A model generated the notes under the pieces. It was given only the letters and a program-made list of their open reading frames with translations, did not search any database and had not been told where the DNA came from. From NCBI GenBank assembly GCA_965116195.1, contig OZ220491.1, forward strand, positions 2,480,001 to 2,544,000: a stretch of 64,000 bases of DNA, read 5' to 3'. Origin of the DNA: Aldehydirespirator sp965116195. Lineage in GTDB: Bacteria; Actinomycetota; Acidimicrobiia; Acidimicrobiales; Aldehydirespiratoraceae. The position numbers and the translations under genes are program-made. Of the stretch, positions 50,672 through 60,988 are shown piece by piece (positions within the stretch are counted from its first letter, which is position 1; each line of letters begins with the position of its first letter).

Positions 50672-53600
50672 CTAGCTAGGTGTAGCTCTCGCTACATCTG
50701 ATTTAGGGCTTTCGCCGGCACCGTTTTTGGCTCGTATCTGGAACCGATACTCCGTGCCAGAGGTCAAACCCGACACCGTGTGAGAAGTAGTCGTGGCATC
50801 TGAGCCAGAAATATCTGCCCATGCAAAATCAGCCCATTTGGTAGAGTCAGTTCTCTGACGATACTGATACCCAGCAATCGAAGCATCACAAGGATCATCC
50901 CACGACAAATCCACCGAACCCGAACCAGCTGTAGCAGACAACCCCGTCGGCTTGGCAGGCGCAACAGTAGTCGTCGTGGTCGTAGTCGTGGTCGTTGTTG
51001 TGGTGGTTGCGCCGGGTTCGGTGTAATGAACCATGCCGACGATTACGTGTGTGGTGGCGAGACTGTCGGTGGCACAAGGCGCATTCGCTTCTGCGGACAC
51101 CAAAAAGGCGATGGTACCTGTTGTGCCAGAGCTTCCGGGATTAGGATCCTCCATTCGCAGCAACATAGTGAACTTGCCGTCAGTGTCAGTTATTCTACGT
51201 TTCCACCATGAATCAAAAGCACGAGGAGACCAGTTATCGCGGATTCTATAAAGTCGGGACACGTGCTCATTATAATAACGAGCGCGTGTTATGAAAAAAT
51301 TAGCAGGACCTGTTCCGTCAACACCAGCTGTGGTGTCAGCACCATCTGCGTCTTTGAGTTGCACAGTAGCATACACTTCCTCACCGAACTTGGCCTCCAC
51401 AAAAATCATAGTGTCCTCACCCGTAAACATTTTGTCAACCGCAGCACCATTAGTCATCACGGTGTAGGCAGTAGCCGGATTACCTGACGGAACTGTCGTA
51501 GTAGGCACAGCCCCAGACGTGGTCCGATCGCCCTCTGTTACCTTCACATAAAAGAAATGCAGTCGCTTATTGGTATTCGGACCAGCAGCCGGACCGTTGA
51601 CCTCTTCTGTCACACGAATCGCGAGAGTCCGAACAGTACCCGCTGTGCCAGGAACAGGATCAGCTGGAGCTGCAACAACAAACGAAGCCCTACCATTATC
51701 ATCCGTTACCATATTATGCTTAGAAACACGATCCCATGTCGGACAGGATGATACGGGCGTGCAAGTAAACGCCACACCTTGAGAAGAATAATACGCCTCA
51801 GAATCATCCGTAGCCGAGGCAACCTCACTAGCTACCTCACGTTGATCACTCCTCAACATAACAGGGGTCTCGCCGTCAGCACCAAACGCTGCGTCCTTCA
51901 CCTTGTCATTATCAGACTCGTCGGTGTACTGCAACTGCACCGTGAACCTGCTCCAGTCACCAAACTTCATCGAATAATACGTAACCTCATTACTATCAGT
52001 CATCTTCGATGCTGCCACAGTCGCTTCATCAGCAGTGATCACCAACGACTCCGCCGCCACCTGAGCCACAGTCGTAGTCGTCGTAGTCGTAGTAGTCGTA
52101 GTCGCCATCGTCGTGGTGGTGGTAGTCGTGGTCGTGGTGGTAGTTGTCGTGGTCGTGGTGGTCGAAGTTGTGGTGGTCGTCGTAGTAGTCGTCGTTGCCG
52201 TGGTTGTGTCGGTGGTGGTCAACTCAAACCGGGCTATGTCAGCGCTGTTGTCGTGGTCATACGAGTCCCAGTGCAACCTGGCGGTTATAGGCATGTCCCT
52301 GAGGGCTTTGAGCAGCGCCGCCTCAAAGGCTGTCAAGGTCACGTAGTTGCCGTTCAACTGGAACACATCGTTGTCGTCGTAGCGCACCTGATGCGGCACC
52401 ACCGGATCACCGTTGTCGGAATCCACGATGATCTCATCAGTGTCCGTGTTACCAGCCAGCACAAGCAAACTCTCACCAGAAGACTGGGAGACCTTGCTGG
52501 TACGAATCGCCCACAACACACTCGTCTCACCACACCTGTCCTTACCATCAGTATTGGTTGCGCTGTGACAACCAGTGTCAGCCGCGCCTGCGGCGTCACC
52601 GTTCCAGGTAGCAGTAATCGTTTCTTTGGACGCGGTGTCAACTTTTTGGGTGTACCCGATACGCACCATCCCATCAGACCCGGTGCGGCGTTCCGACTTG
52701 GGCAACATCGACACTGTCTTGGTGTCACTGTTCAGGCTGGATGTGAGAAGTACTGGCTGGTTGCGCATACCGACCCCGTACTGATCACGCACCGCAACCT
52801 GAATACTATTCGACCCGGAGGTGCCAGCCGCGTTGACCACCACATAAGGATGCACCGGAGTCGGTGTTACATGGGACACCACCGATGCCGCGTCAGAAAA
52901 CACCACAAACTGCTCCATGGCACCAGCAGGCGCGTTGTCAGACGGTGTCAATGTCCACACCACCGTCCGATACTGACCAACCGAGGTCGGGTTCGGATCA
53001 GACGCCGTAACACTGAACGACACCCTGCCATTGCTGTCAGAGGTAACAATCGCGGCTTCGGTCACGCTCACCAACGCAGCCGCAGTCGCCGCCGCGACAC
53101 TGGAGTGCTGACCGGTGTAGGTCTTCTTCTGCAAACTGTACTTCGCCGGTTTTGACCCGTCCGTGCCGACCGTGGCGTTGCTGGTCACACCCTCTGTGTC
53201 GGTGGACTGCAACTGCCCGGTGAACTCCAAACTCGAACCGAAGCGCACATGAAACGTGGCCTTTTGTGCTGGTGTCACCATCAGCGACGACGCAGCTACC
53301 GGCAAACTCGCCAACCGCAGTTTGAACACCTCAGTGTCCTCATCGAACTTGTCACCAACCCGACCGGACCACACCCACGCTGTCACATCCGACCCGGACG
53401 CGTCCGTCACGCTCAGCCTGGTGTTGCCGTCCGCGTCGGTGGCCGGGTCAACCACATCCACCTGACACTTCGTCGTACCGCTCTCAATGGCCTTCACCAA
53501 GGCGGCGCATTCACCGAGATTGTCAAACGCCTTGCCCTCATCATCCGTGGCAACATAAAACCCGTCAATAATCACGGCGCGTACCGGCATGAAATCACTG

Positions 53601-54528
53601 TCACGCACCGACACCACCACAGTGCGGCCATCAGCCTGCGCCGTCAACCCCACCGGACGCACATTCGTATGCGCCAACATGCGCGTCACAAAAGATGCCA
53701 CATTCTTACGCGGCACCACCCCCGACGGATCGAACTTCGACTGATCACCAGCACTGCCCGTCGTCAAACCCAACTCATAAGCGATGCTCACAAGATCATC
53801 CTCACCACGCGACAACCCCGCCCGCGCGTCAGCGAAGTGGTCAATCTTGGTAGCAGCCACACCCTTCAAACTGCCGTCGGTGTCGAACAGGTCCGGGCTC
53901 GCCAACCGCAGAAACGCCACCAACGCAGACACCACCTCCAAACGCGTCGCCGGCACATCCGGCCCGAACATGTCACCGGTAGCGCCGGAGAGGATCTTGT
54001 TGTGCGTCAACACACCAATAGCAGCACGACGCTCCTCGTCCAAACCCTCAACATCACCAAACCCGCCGGCACCGTCACCGGTCAAGTCCAAACCGGCGAT
54101 CTTCGCGGCGCGGTGCAACATCAACGCCAACTGCGCACGCGTCACAAACCCAGAGGGATCAAACCGCTCCGCAGTCTTGCCAACCGTCACCCCGTAATAC
54201 GCCAGACAGTTGATCGCGTCCTCAGCACCCAACCCCTCGATATCACCAAACCCCGAGTCGTCCAACGCCTCGCCGACACAAGCCGAAAACACCGGCAACT
54301 TGTCAGCCACCGCCATATTCCCGGCACCAGTCTCGACCACGGCAGACCCGGCCGGGCTCACCACCACAACCGAACCAACCAACGCCACCACAAACAACAC
54401 GACCAGCCCAGACCACCAACCACACCGCCGACAACCTCGACGGCCACCAGAGCGGGAACCTAGAGCACTAAGCCCCCCCCCCCCCCCCGGGCACGGGAAC
54501 CGCTAAACAACTGAGACATCAGCCCCAT
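50672..54528 (-). CDS. Giant SLH / Ig-like / FnIII surface protein, copy 3 (out of frame, G16)
   Basis: The third paralogue. ATG at 54528 opens MGLMSQLFSGSRA, then G16; the frame then reads GLVL and hits TAG, so translation stops after about 22 codons. The span 50672-54528 is 3857 bases, not a multiple of three; a tract of 14 or 17 would open 1284-1285 residues. The rest is intact: signal peptide, three SLH repeats, Ig-like repeats, Thr-rich spacer (52070-52215), two more Ig-like repeats and a C-terminal FnIII nearly identical to copy 1. The bases flanking the tract differ from copies 1 and 2. The intact remainder argues for a reversible OFF state rather than decay. Confidence 0.87.
54473..54488 (-). 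repeat. G16 coding tract of surface gene 3 (OFF)
   Basis: Eight plus eight Cs on the plus strand. The frame needs n = 2 modulo 3 (14 or 17) to stay open; 16 gives a stop. Confidence 0.88.
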
Positions 54529-54797
54529 CCTTTCTTGTCATTCGACTTTGCCGACAGCACCCACGGTGGGCACCACCAAACACGGACCGGACCATACCAC
54601 ACCCCAGCCGACACGACACCACACGACCAAAACCGCGCGACACAACATCCACCGAGAACAGGCACAACCAACACACTACAACACCCACCACCACCAATCA
54701 CCTTCCCCGCAACCACTGTCCACGCGACCTCGTGGCAGGTCTCCCGGTCGATTCGGCAGCGCGCCGCCGCGAGGCGACTGTCCGGATTGTTGGCTGT
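54529..54797. other. Intergenic region upstream of surface gene 3
   Basis: About 270 bp resembling the upstream regions of genes 1 and 2 as far as about 54690, but with CACCCACCACCACCAATC where the others have poly-C. No gene is seen. It ends at the CoxM stop. Confidence 0.5.
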
Positions 54798-55616
54798 CTA
54801 GGCGACTCCTGCCGCGTTGAGGGCGCGCCGGGTCAGCACTCTGGCGAGATGGCTGCGATATTCACCATCCGCGTTGAGATCGGTGGGCGGTTCAAGGCCG
54901 TCCGCGGCCACAGCAGCAGCCTCAGCTGCTGAGGCCCCGCCAGCCAGCGCCGACTCCACCCCGGTGGCCCTTATCGGCGTGGAGCCCATGTTGACCAAGC
55001 TCACGCCTGTACCCCCGTCTGCGACAGCCACGCCGACGATCGCCCAGTCCTGGGCCCGACGGTTGAACTTCTGATAATCCCAACCGCCACGGGCAGCAGG
55101 CACCCGTACCTCGGTGATCATCTCGTCAGCAGCCAGCACCGACTCGAAGTATCCGGTGAAAAAGTCACTTGCCGCGATCTCACGAGAGCCACCGGAGCCC
55201 CGGGCCAGAATCGAGCCACCCAGAGCAAGCACCACAGCAGGCAAATCCGATGCCGGATCAGCGTGGGCGATGGTGCCTCCCAGAGTGCCACGATGACGTA
55301 CCGCCGGATCACCGACCAACGCAGCCACCGAAGCCAGCATGGGACAGGCCTCCGCCAGCGCCGCAGAATGCTCCAGTTCGCTGTGACGGGTCATTGCGCC
55401 GATGGCCACGGTGCCGTTGTCGGCGCGAATGTAGCGCAACTCGTCAATACGGCCCACATCCACCAGCACGCCGGGAACGGCCAGCCGGTAACGCATCATG
55501 GGAATGAGACTGTGGCCTCCAGCCAACAGCTTGGCCTCGTCACCGTGCTCGCTCAGCAGTGCAACAGCCTGCTCAACGGAATCGGCGACCTCGTAGTCAA
55601 ATGAGGCGGGGATCAC
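54798..55616 (-). CDS. coxM: FAD-binding medium subunit of a CoxSLM-type molybdoenzyme
   Basis: A 272-residue FAD subunit that passes electrons from the iron-sulfur subunit to the quinone pool or another acceptor. The FAD motifs LLAGGHSLIP near residue 30 and RHRGTLGGTIAHADPASDLP near 108 are those of CoxM/CutM. GTG ATC CCC at 55616 follows AAGGAGGTG and overlaps the large-subunit stop (GTGA), so it is translationally coupled. Third in the order S-L-M. Confidence 0.9.
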   Translation of the reverse strand: MIPASFDYEVADSVEQAVALLSEHGDEAKLLAGGHSLIPMMRYRLAVPGVLVDVGRIDELRYIRADNGTVAIGAMTRHSELEHSAALAEACPMLASVAALVGDPAVRHRGTLGGTIAHADPASDLPAVVLALGGSILARGSGGSREIAASDFFTGYFESVLAADEMITEVRVPAARGGWDYQKFNRRAQDWAIVGVAVADGGTGVSLVNMGSTPIRATGVESALAGGASAAEAAAVAADGLEPPTDLNADGEYRSHLARVLTRRALNAAGVA

Positions 55617-58003
55617 GACGCACCTCCTTGGGCATCAACGATGGCTTTCCAGACTGTCTGAGGTGAGGCGGGCATGGGCATGTCACCGATGCCCAGGTCC
55701 CGCAGCGCGTCAACGACGGCGTTGATCACCGCCGGCGCAGCTGCGATGGTGCCGGCCTCACCCACACCCTTGACCCCCATGGGGTTGGTGGGACTCGGCG
55801 AGACGTGACTGGCGAGGCGGTATCTCGGTGCCTCAACGGCTGAGGGCACCAGATAATCGCCCAGGTTGGCCGACACGAGCTGACCGTCAGAGTTGTAGAC
55901 GGCGTCCTCATATAACGCCTGGGCCGCACCCTGCAGGATGCCGCCGTGCACCTGGCCCTCGACAATCAGCGGGTTGATCTGCACACCGCAGTCATCAACG
56001 GCCACGTAGTCCACCACATCCACCTGGCCGGTGTCACTGTCCACCTCCACCACGGCGATGTGGGTGCCGTTGGGGAACGTGAAGTTGGGCGGGTCAAAGG
56101 TGACGTGAGCCTCCAGGTTGGGTTCCACACCGTCGGGCAGATCATGGGCAGTGAACGCGGCAAAAGCAATCGCCGCCAACGGCACTTCGGCCTCGGGCGT
56201 ACCCCGAACCCTGAACACGCCGCCAGAGAACTCCAAGTCATCCTCGCTGGCCTCCAGTTGATGCGCCGCAATCAACCGAGCCTTGTCCAACACCTTCTCG
56301 GTGGCCAGATAGACCGCAGTGCCCCCGACCGCCAGCGAGCGTGACCCGTAGGTGTCCATACCCAGCGGGCTGACCGCGGTGTCGGAGTGCAGCACCTCCA
56401 CATCGTCTGGATCAACTCCCAGTTTGTCGGCGACGATCATCGACCAACTCGTCTCGTGACCCTGACCGTGGGGCGTGGAGCCGGTCACCACCTGCACCTT
56501 GCATGTGGGCGAGATGCGCACCGTGGCGGCCTCCCAGCCACCGGCACCGTAGTCAAGCGACGCCAGCACCCGGCTCGGTGCCAGTCCGCACATCTCCACA
56601 TAGCTGGAAATGCCGATCCCAAGCCGCTTGGAGGAGCCCTCAGCGCGGCGCTTGGCCTGCTCGGCGCGGCGCTCTTGTACCCCGGCCAGAGCCAGTGCCT
56701 TGTCGAGAACCGCCTGATAGTCACCGCTGTCAAAGGCCAGCCCGGCACATGATGTGTAGGGGAAGGCATCGGCAGCGATGAAGTTGCGGGATCTGATCTC
56801 CTCGGGGGTCACCCCAACAGCAGCGGCCAACGAGTCCATGGCCCGCTCGATGGCGTAGGTGGCCTCGGGTCGGCCCGCCCCCCGGTAAGCATCCGTGGGG
56901 GTGCGGTTGGTGAAGACCGACGTGCACTCAAACAGGTAGTGGGGTATGTCGTAGCAGCCGTGGTACAGGAACCCGCCCAGCAGCGGCACGCCGGGCGTGA
57001 CCAACTGCAGATAGGCACCCATGTCGGCAAGCAACTTCACCCGTACCGCCTGCACCTTGCCGTCAGCGTCAGCGGCGAGTTCGATGTCCTGCACCTGGCC
57101 ACGACCCTGGATGGTGGACACAGCGGCCTCGTTGCGGCCCTCAGTCCAGCGCACCGGCACGCCCCGCTGCATCGCTAGAGCGCTGCACAGGATCTCTTCG
57201 GCGTAGACATTGAGTTTGCAGCCGAAGCCGCCACCCACCGACGGTGCGACCACCCGCAGTTTGTTCTCGGGAACACCGAGGGTGACCGCGGTCATCACCT
57301 TGAGAATGTGCGGTATCTGAGTGGCCGAGTACAGCGTCAACTCGCCACCGGCCGGTGAGGGCACTGCGGCGCAGCCTCGAGGCTCCATGGGGGCGGGGAT
57401 GAGGCGCTGCTGCAGATAGCGCTCGCTGATGACGTGCGCCGCGCCGGCAAAAGCAGCCTCCACGGCTGCTGCGTTGTCACCAAAAGGTGCCCACGTGTAG
57501 CACTCGTTGGTACCAAGATCGGGGTGCGCCAACGGAGCGCCGTCGGCCACCGCATCCTCAATACCCACCACCGCCGGCAGTGGCTCATAATCCACCACCA
57601 CCGCCGCAGCACCGTCGGCTGCCGCATAGCGGGAATCGGCCAGCACCACCGCCACCGCATCGCCCACATACTTGGCTGTGCTCCGAGCCACAGGCAGATG
57701 TGGCGGGTTCTTCATGTCCGGTGTCACCGGCCAGGCACACGGCAGTGCCCCCTCGCCCCACAACGGGGCCAGGTCTTCGCCGGTCAGCACCTCGGTCACG
57801 CCGTCAATCTCAAGAGCGGCCGAGCCGTCAATGCCGACGATGTTGGCGTGCGCTTCGCTGGAACGCACCACGCCCACCCAGACAGCGCCGACCAGGTTGA
57901 TGTCGTCGATGAACTTGGCCTCGCCGGTCAGCAGGGCCGGGTCTTCCTTGCGTAGCCGTCGCGAGCCGACATGGGAGACGGGAGTTGCTTCGGTAACGGT
58001 CAT
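55613..58003 (-). CDS. coxL: Molybdopterin large subunit, form II CoxL-like
   Basis: The catalytic Mo-cofactor subunit, 796 residues. SVGGGFGCK at 255-263 and the active-site loop AYRGAGR at 372-378 are present; the latter is the form II signature, in place of AYRCSFR of true CO dehydrogenase. GVGEAG near the C-terminus provides the catalytic Glu. The S-L-M gene order is also that of form II. Such enzymes may oxidise substrates other than CO (aldehydes, purines, aromatic aza-compounds), so naming it CO dehydrogenase would be unsafe. ATG at 58003 follows GGAGGTGACTGAGAC. Confidence 0.92.
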   Translation of the reverse strand: MTVTEATPVSHVGSRRLRKEDPALLTGEAKFIDDINLVGAVWVGVVRSSEAHANIVGIDGSAALEIDGVTEVLTGEDLAPLWGEGALPCAWPVTPDMKNPPHLPVARSTAKYVGDAVAVVLADSRYAAADGAAAVVVDYEPLPAVVGIEDAVADGAPLAHPDLGTNECYTWAPFGDNAAAVEAAFAGAAHVISERYLQQRLIPAPMEPRGCAAVPSPAGGELTLYSATQIPHILKVMTAVTLGVPENKLRVVAPSVGGGFGCKLNVYAEEILCSALAMQRGVPVRWTEGRNEAAVSTIQGRGQVQDIELAADADGKVQAVRVKLLADMGAYLQLVTPGVPLLGGFLYHGCYDIPHYLFECTSVFTNRTPTDAYRGAGRPEATYAIERAMDSLAAAVGVTPEEIRSRNFIAADAFPYTSCAGLAFDSGDYQAVLDKALALAGVQERRAEQAKRRAEGSSKRLGIGISSYVEMCGLAPSRVLASLDYGAGGWEAATVRISPTCKVQVVTGSTPHGQGHETSWSMIVADKLGVDPDDVEVLHSDTAVSPLGMDTYGSRSLAVGGTAVYLATEKVLDKARLIAAHQLEASEDDLEFSGGVFRVRGTPEAEVPLAAIAFAAFTAHDLPDGVEPNLEAHVTFDPPNFTFPNGTHIAVVEVDSDTGQVDVVDYVAVDDCGVQINPLIVEGQVHGGILQGAAQALYEDAVYNSDGQLVSANLGDYLVPSAVEAPRYRLASHVSPSPTNPMGVKGVGEAGTIAAAPAVINAVVDALRDLGIGDMPMPASPQTVWKAIVDAQGGAS

Positions 58004-58006
58004 GTC

Positions 58007-58489
58007 TCAGTCACCTCCTGAAGTTGAACCCGAACCCGCTGCCGCCAACACTGCGTCAACGATGTTCTGATAGCCGGTGCAGCGGCAGAGGTTGCCCTCC
58101 AGCCCGTGGCGCACGCCACTCTCGTCAAGGCCGGGGTACTCCTCAACCAGCGAGATTGCGGCCATCACCATGCCTGGTGTGCAGTAGCCGCACTGCAGGG
58201 CGTGATGCTCATGGAATGCCTGCTGCATGGGGTGCAAAGTCCCGTCCTGGGATGCAACACCCTCAATGGTGGTGATGTCGGCACCTTCGGCCTGCACCGC
58301 AAACATGGTGCAGGACTTGACGGATCGGCCTTCAACCAGCACGGTGCAGGCACCGCAACTGCTTGAGTCGCAGCCGATGTTGGTTCCCGTGAGCCCGAGA
58401 TCATCGCGCAATGCATGCACAAGCAAGGTGCGCGGCTCCACATCAAGACTCTTCCTGGTGCCGTTTACGGTCAGGGTCACGGCTGTCAT
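58007..58489 (-). CDS. coxS: [2Fe-2S] small subunit of CoxSLM-type molybdoenzyme
   Basis: A 160-residue iron-sulfur subunit. The N-terminal plant-type cluster has GCDSSSCGACTVLV and VKSC; the C-terminal cluster has QCGYCTPGMVM and NLCRCTGYQNI. The second ATG at 58489 is preferred because GAGGGAG lies six bases upstream, whereas the first has no spacing. First gene of the operon. The promoter should lie in the 300-bp gap upstream. Confidence 0.92.
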   Translation of the reverse strand: MTAVTLTVNGTRKSLDVEPRTLLVHALRDDLGLTGTNIGCDSSSCGACTVLVEGRSVKSCTMFAVQAEGADITTIEGVASQDGTLHPMQQAFHEHHALQCGYCTPGMVMAAISLVEEYPGLDESGVRHGLEGNLCRCTGYQNIVDAVLAAAGSGSTSGGD

Positions 58490-58495
58490 GGGCAT

Positions 58496-58792
58496 CTCCC
58501 TCGGGTTGGCAGTTGGTTAGGTCATCCTGTCGCGACTTTACACCGTTGTCGAGCGATTGTTCGAGTGGTTGTTCCGGCGGTGTTCGGTTCGGACTTCATA
58601 TCGGGCTCTGGGCACGGTTGGGAACGGTTCACCTCACAATCTATTGCAACGGCTGCGACAGTTCGTTACACCATGTCAAGACGGGTTCACGTGCCGGTGT
58701 CAAGCTGGTGGGGTTTGCATGGCAGTTCATTGCACAGACCATGTCATTGCCCGCATCATGTCATTGCCCCCATCCTCACGTCATCGCACGGA
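58496..58792. other. Intergenic region with repeats of the nucleotidyltransferase 3' end
   Basis: About 300 bp without a gene. CATGTCATTGCCC occurs twice at about 58739 and 58756, and CACGTCATCGCAC at about 58778 next to the nucleotidyltransferase stop, so copies of that junction again precede the next gene. The cox promoter is presumably here; no clear hexamers. Confidence 0.55.
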
Positions 58793-59833
58793 TCACGACG
58801 GCGGAGCGGCACCGTCAGCGACGGCGATCGGGCGACGGGAAAGCGCCGCTCGGGCAACCTCGAGGTCTGCGCGACTGGTGACTCCAATCCAGGACTCGTC
58901 GGTGAGCACGACTCTGACCGAGAGGCGATCTGCTGCCATCTGCTCGGCCACCACAACAGGAAGGAGGCACTCGGCATTAGAGTCTGGATCACGCTCCACA
59001 AAACGCTGGAAAGCTCGGTCAATCCAGTCGAGCGCGGCATGGGGGAATGCCCACAGGTTCATCGAGACAACCGTCTGATCGTCAAGTTCCGTTTCAGGCT
59101 CCTGCGAGCGGATCGTGCCGTCAGGCCGGCGAGACACACCCAGATGCTCAACAATGCCCTTGAGTCGCCAGCCACCGCCGGTGTCTTCTTCGGAGACTCC
59201 TTCGGCGCGGGTGTCACCGGCTTCACCGGCGGCCTCAGGGTCACCGACAGCACGGGCGTCACCGGCGTCTTTGACGTGACCGACATCCTTGGAGTGAACG
59301 ACATCCTTGGCATGGCCAATGTCCTTGGAGTGGCCGACATCGCAGACACCACGGTTGACAGAACCTGTGTCGGGCAGTGTCAGCCCCAGCCGGTAGCCGC
59401 ACAGTCCGGCTTCGTCATCGCTCAAGTCGTGGACCGTGTCAGCCAATGCCGCAAAAGCTGTGCTGCCATAGTAGTCGTCGGCATTGCAAACGAAGAAAGC
59501 ACTCGGTTGTGCTGACATCACGGGAACGGCGCACAGCACCGCATGCGCGGTTCCCCAGGGCTTGGCCCGCACCGGACCGTGCCGATCCTGGCTGACGTAG
59601 TGGAACTTGATGCCGGATCGTCTCAGGGCTTCATGGCGGACGGACATGTGACGACGTATGTCGGCCTCAATGTCGGAACGCACGACGATCACGATGCGGG
59701 AGGCACCGGCCGCTGCGGCGTCGGCGACGGCGTAGTCAATGAAGGCCTCACCCGTGGGGCCGACCGCGGCGAGTTGCTTGTCACCTCCGAAACGCCGTCC
59801 GAGACCGGCTGCCATTATCACCAACGTGAACAT
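58793..59833 (-). CDS. Nucleotidyltransferase (NTP-transferase fold) with inserted repeats
   Basis: A sugar-phosphate-type nucleotidyltransferase. LVIMAAGLGRRFGGDKQL is the nucleotide-binding opening, VCNADDYYG the metal-binding aspartate loop, and WGTAHAVL and MNLWAFPHAALDWI later segments. The family member is about 300 residues; here a linker inserted near residues 175-215 is made of six-residue units VGHSKD, IGHAKD, VVHSKD, VGHVKD, in frame (18-bp period). The start ATG at 59833 begins MFTLVIM; one codon set upstream is also open. The gene lies upstream of coxS but its type is not the MobA/MocA cytidylyltransferase, so a role in cofactor making is not supported. Confidence 0.8.
   Translation of the reverse strand: MFTLVIMAAGLGRRFGGDKQLAAVGPTGEAFIDYAVADAAAAGASRIVIVVRSDIEADIRRHMSVRHEALRRSGIKFHYVSQDRHGPVRAKPWGTAHAVLCAVPVMSAQPSAFFVCNADDYYGSTAFAALADTVHDLSDDEAGLCGYRLGLTLPDTGSVNRGVCDVGHSKDIGHAKDVVHSKDVGHVKDAGDARAVGDPEAAGEAGDTRAEGVSEEDTGGGWRLKGIVEHLGVSRRPDGTIRSQEPETELDDQTVVSMNLWAFPHAALDWIDRAFQRFVERDPDSNAECLLPVVVAEQMAADRLSVRVVLTDESWIGVTSRADLEVARAALSRRPIAVADGAAPPS
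59210..59350. repeat. In-frame 18-bp repeats in the nucleotidyltransferase
   Basis: GACATCCTTGGAGTGAAC, GACATCCTTGGCATGGCC and AATGTCCTTGGAGTGGCC follow each other at about 59281-59335; more diverged GTCACCGGC units precede them. All keep the frame. Confidence 0.75.
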
Positions 59834-59863
59834 GCCGCGCTCACTCATCTCCAACTCAGCCAC

Positions 59864-60026
59864 ATGCCCGCCGACTTGTCTGCTCCGACACAGGAGGCAG
59901 ACGACCCCGCCTGAGCCGAATAGGAGGCGCTGATGCTTGTCTGCTCCGACACAGGGACAGACTCCGTGTCACCTGGCTGTAGTCCACGACCAATGAGAAA
60001 CTGCACCCGCTCAGCCGTCCGGTTCT
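59864..60026. repeat. Junction region with duplicated block
   Basis: CTTGTCTGCTCCGACACAGG occurs at about 59876 and 59936, a 60-bp step, between the nucleotidyltransferase start and the phosphatase stop. No gene. Confidence 0.7.
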
Positions 60027-60638
60027 TCAGGTTTGCAGCAGGTGGCGAACGTGATGGGTCTCGTTGACCGAGCGCACCGTTCGCAAACCAGTACTTGACG
60101 CCACCACACGACTTATACCGCAATAGTCCACCAAGAGCTTCAGCGGATCATCGGTACCAAACAGTATCTGCAGGTACACGCCAGTTACCATCCCGTGGCA
60201 GAACACCGCCACTGTGCGAGACCGATTGGCACGGATCACCTTCTCAAAGCCACGCTCGACACGCTCACGGAACTGCGGGTAGCCGTCTGAGAAGATCGTG
60301 TCGCTCAAATCTGCGTCTTGGTCGTAGTAGTGGGCGGTGGCCGGGTCGTCTCGGCTGAACTCCTCAACAGGAACATATGCCCGTGCCCGGTGGTCGGACT
60401 CTCGAAGTTCGTCCAACTTCTCTATGCCCAGTCCAAGTCGCTGCGCCAACGGCTCGGCTGTCTGCACTGCCCGCTTCATGCTGGATGACACAACATGGTC
60501 AATGCCCTCGCTGAGGAGGTACTCGGCCGTGGCTTCTGCCTGCTGACACCCCAACTCGGCCAGAGCGGGATCAGCCGACCCACCCTCAACGGCCACCTCA
60601 CGCACAGGCCGGGCATGACGGACAAGTACCAATTCCAC
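60027..60638 (-). CDS. Histidine phosphatase family protein
   Basis: A phosphoglycerate-mutase-like phosphatase of 203 residues. The catalytic RHG-type motif is LVRHARP at 6-12, with His as phospho-acceptor. A second His is in VFCHGMVTGV, and the Arg in SSSMKRAVQTAEPLA completes the phosphate pocket. Substrate unknown. The start is GTG at 60638, close to the menC repeats, so the gene may be co-transcribed behind menC. Confidence 0.87.
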   Translation of the reverse strand: MELVLVRHARPVREVAVEGGSADPALAELGCQQAEATAEYLLSEGIDHVVSSSMKRAVQTAEPLAQRLGLGIEKLDELRESDHRARAYVPVEEFSRDDPATAHYYDQDADLSDTIFSDGYPQFRERVERGFEKVIRANRSRTVAVFCHGMVTGVYLQILFGTDDPLKLLVDYCGISRVVASSTGLRTVRSVNETHHVRHLLQT

Positions 60639-60639
60639 G

Positions 60640-60988
60640 CATCGGGAGGCTACCGGTATCGTCTCGCCTCCATGACCAAGCCAGAGGTGACCAACTTCAC
60701 CGCATCGGGAGGCTACCGGCCAACCGGCAGCCTGTCCGGTACCGCTGTCACCAACGACCCCAAGCAGCGGGAGGGCTACCGGTCGCTACTTTCGTGCCGC
60801 GCTGCTGTCGTGTCAACGACTCCAAGCAGCGGGAGGGCTACCGGTCGCCGGGCACGCCTGTCGGACATCGGCACTTCCATCACCACAACTCCACGTTTCG
60901 GCGAGCTACCGGCGTATCGACGAGCTACGGCGCTGTCAACTATCTGGACAGGCAGTGAGCGCCATGACCGATTTCGGTATCGGGAGGA
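60640..60988. repeat. menC-phosphatase junction repeats
   Basis: About five diverged copies of GGGAGGxCTACCGGTCGC plus a CxGCCTGTCGG block, at roughly 60648, 60706, 60768, 60832 and next to the menC end at 60982-61015. On the minus strand the core is GCGACCGGTAG, the last codons and stop of menC. The first copy leads into the phosphatase start. No other gene is seen. Confidence 0.8.

Noticed and set aside
36283..52346. Plus-strand poly-valine frames opposite the Thr-rich spacers
   Set aside because: They are reverse translations of ACN repeats and have no protein-like sequence outside the repeat.
51779..54463. Long plus-strand frames opposite surface gene 3 (458 and 404 codons)
   Set aside because: They mirror the repeats of the surface gene, are rich in Arg/His/Gly and recur opposite the paralogues; no start signal.
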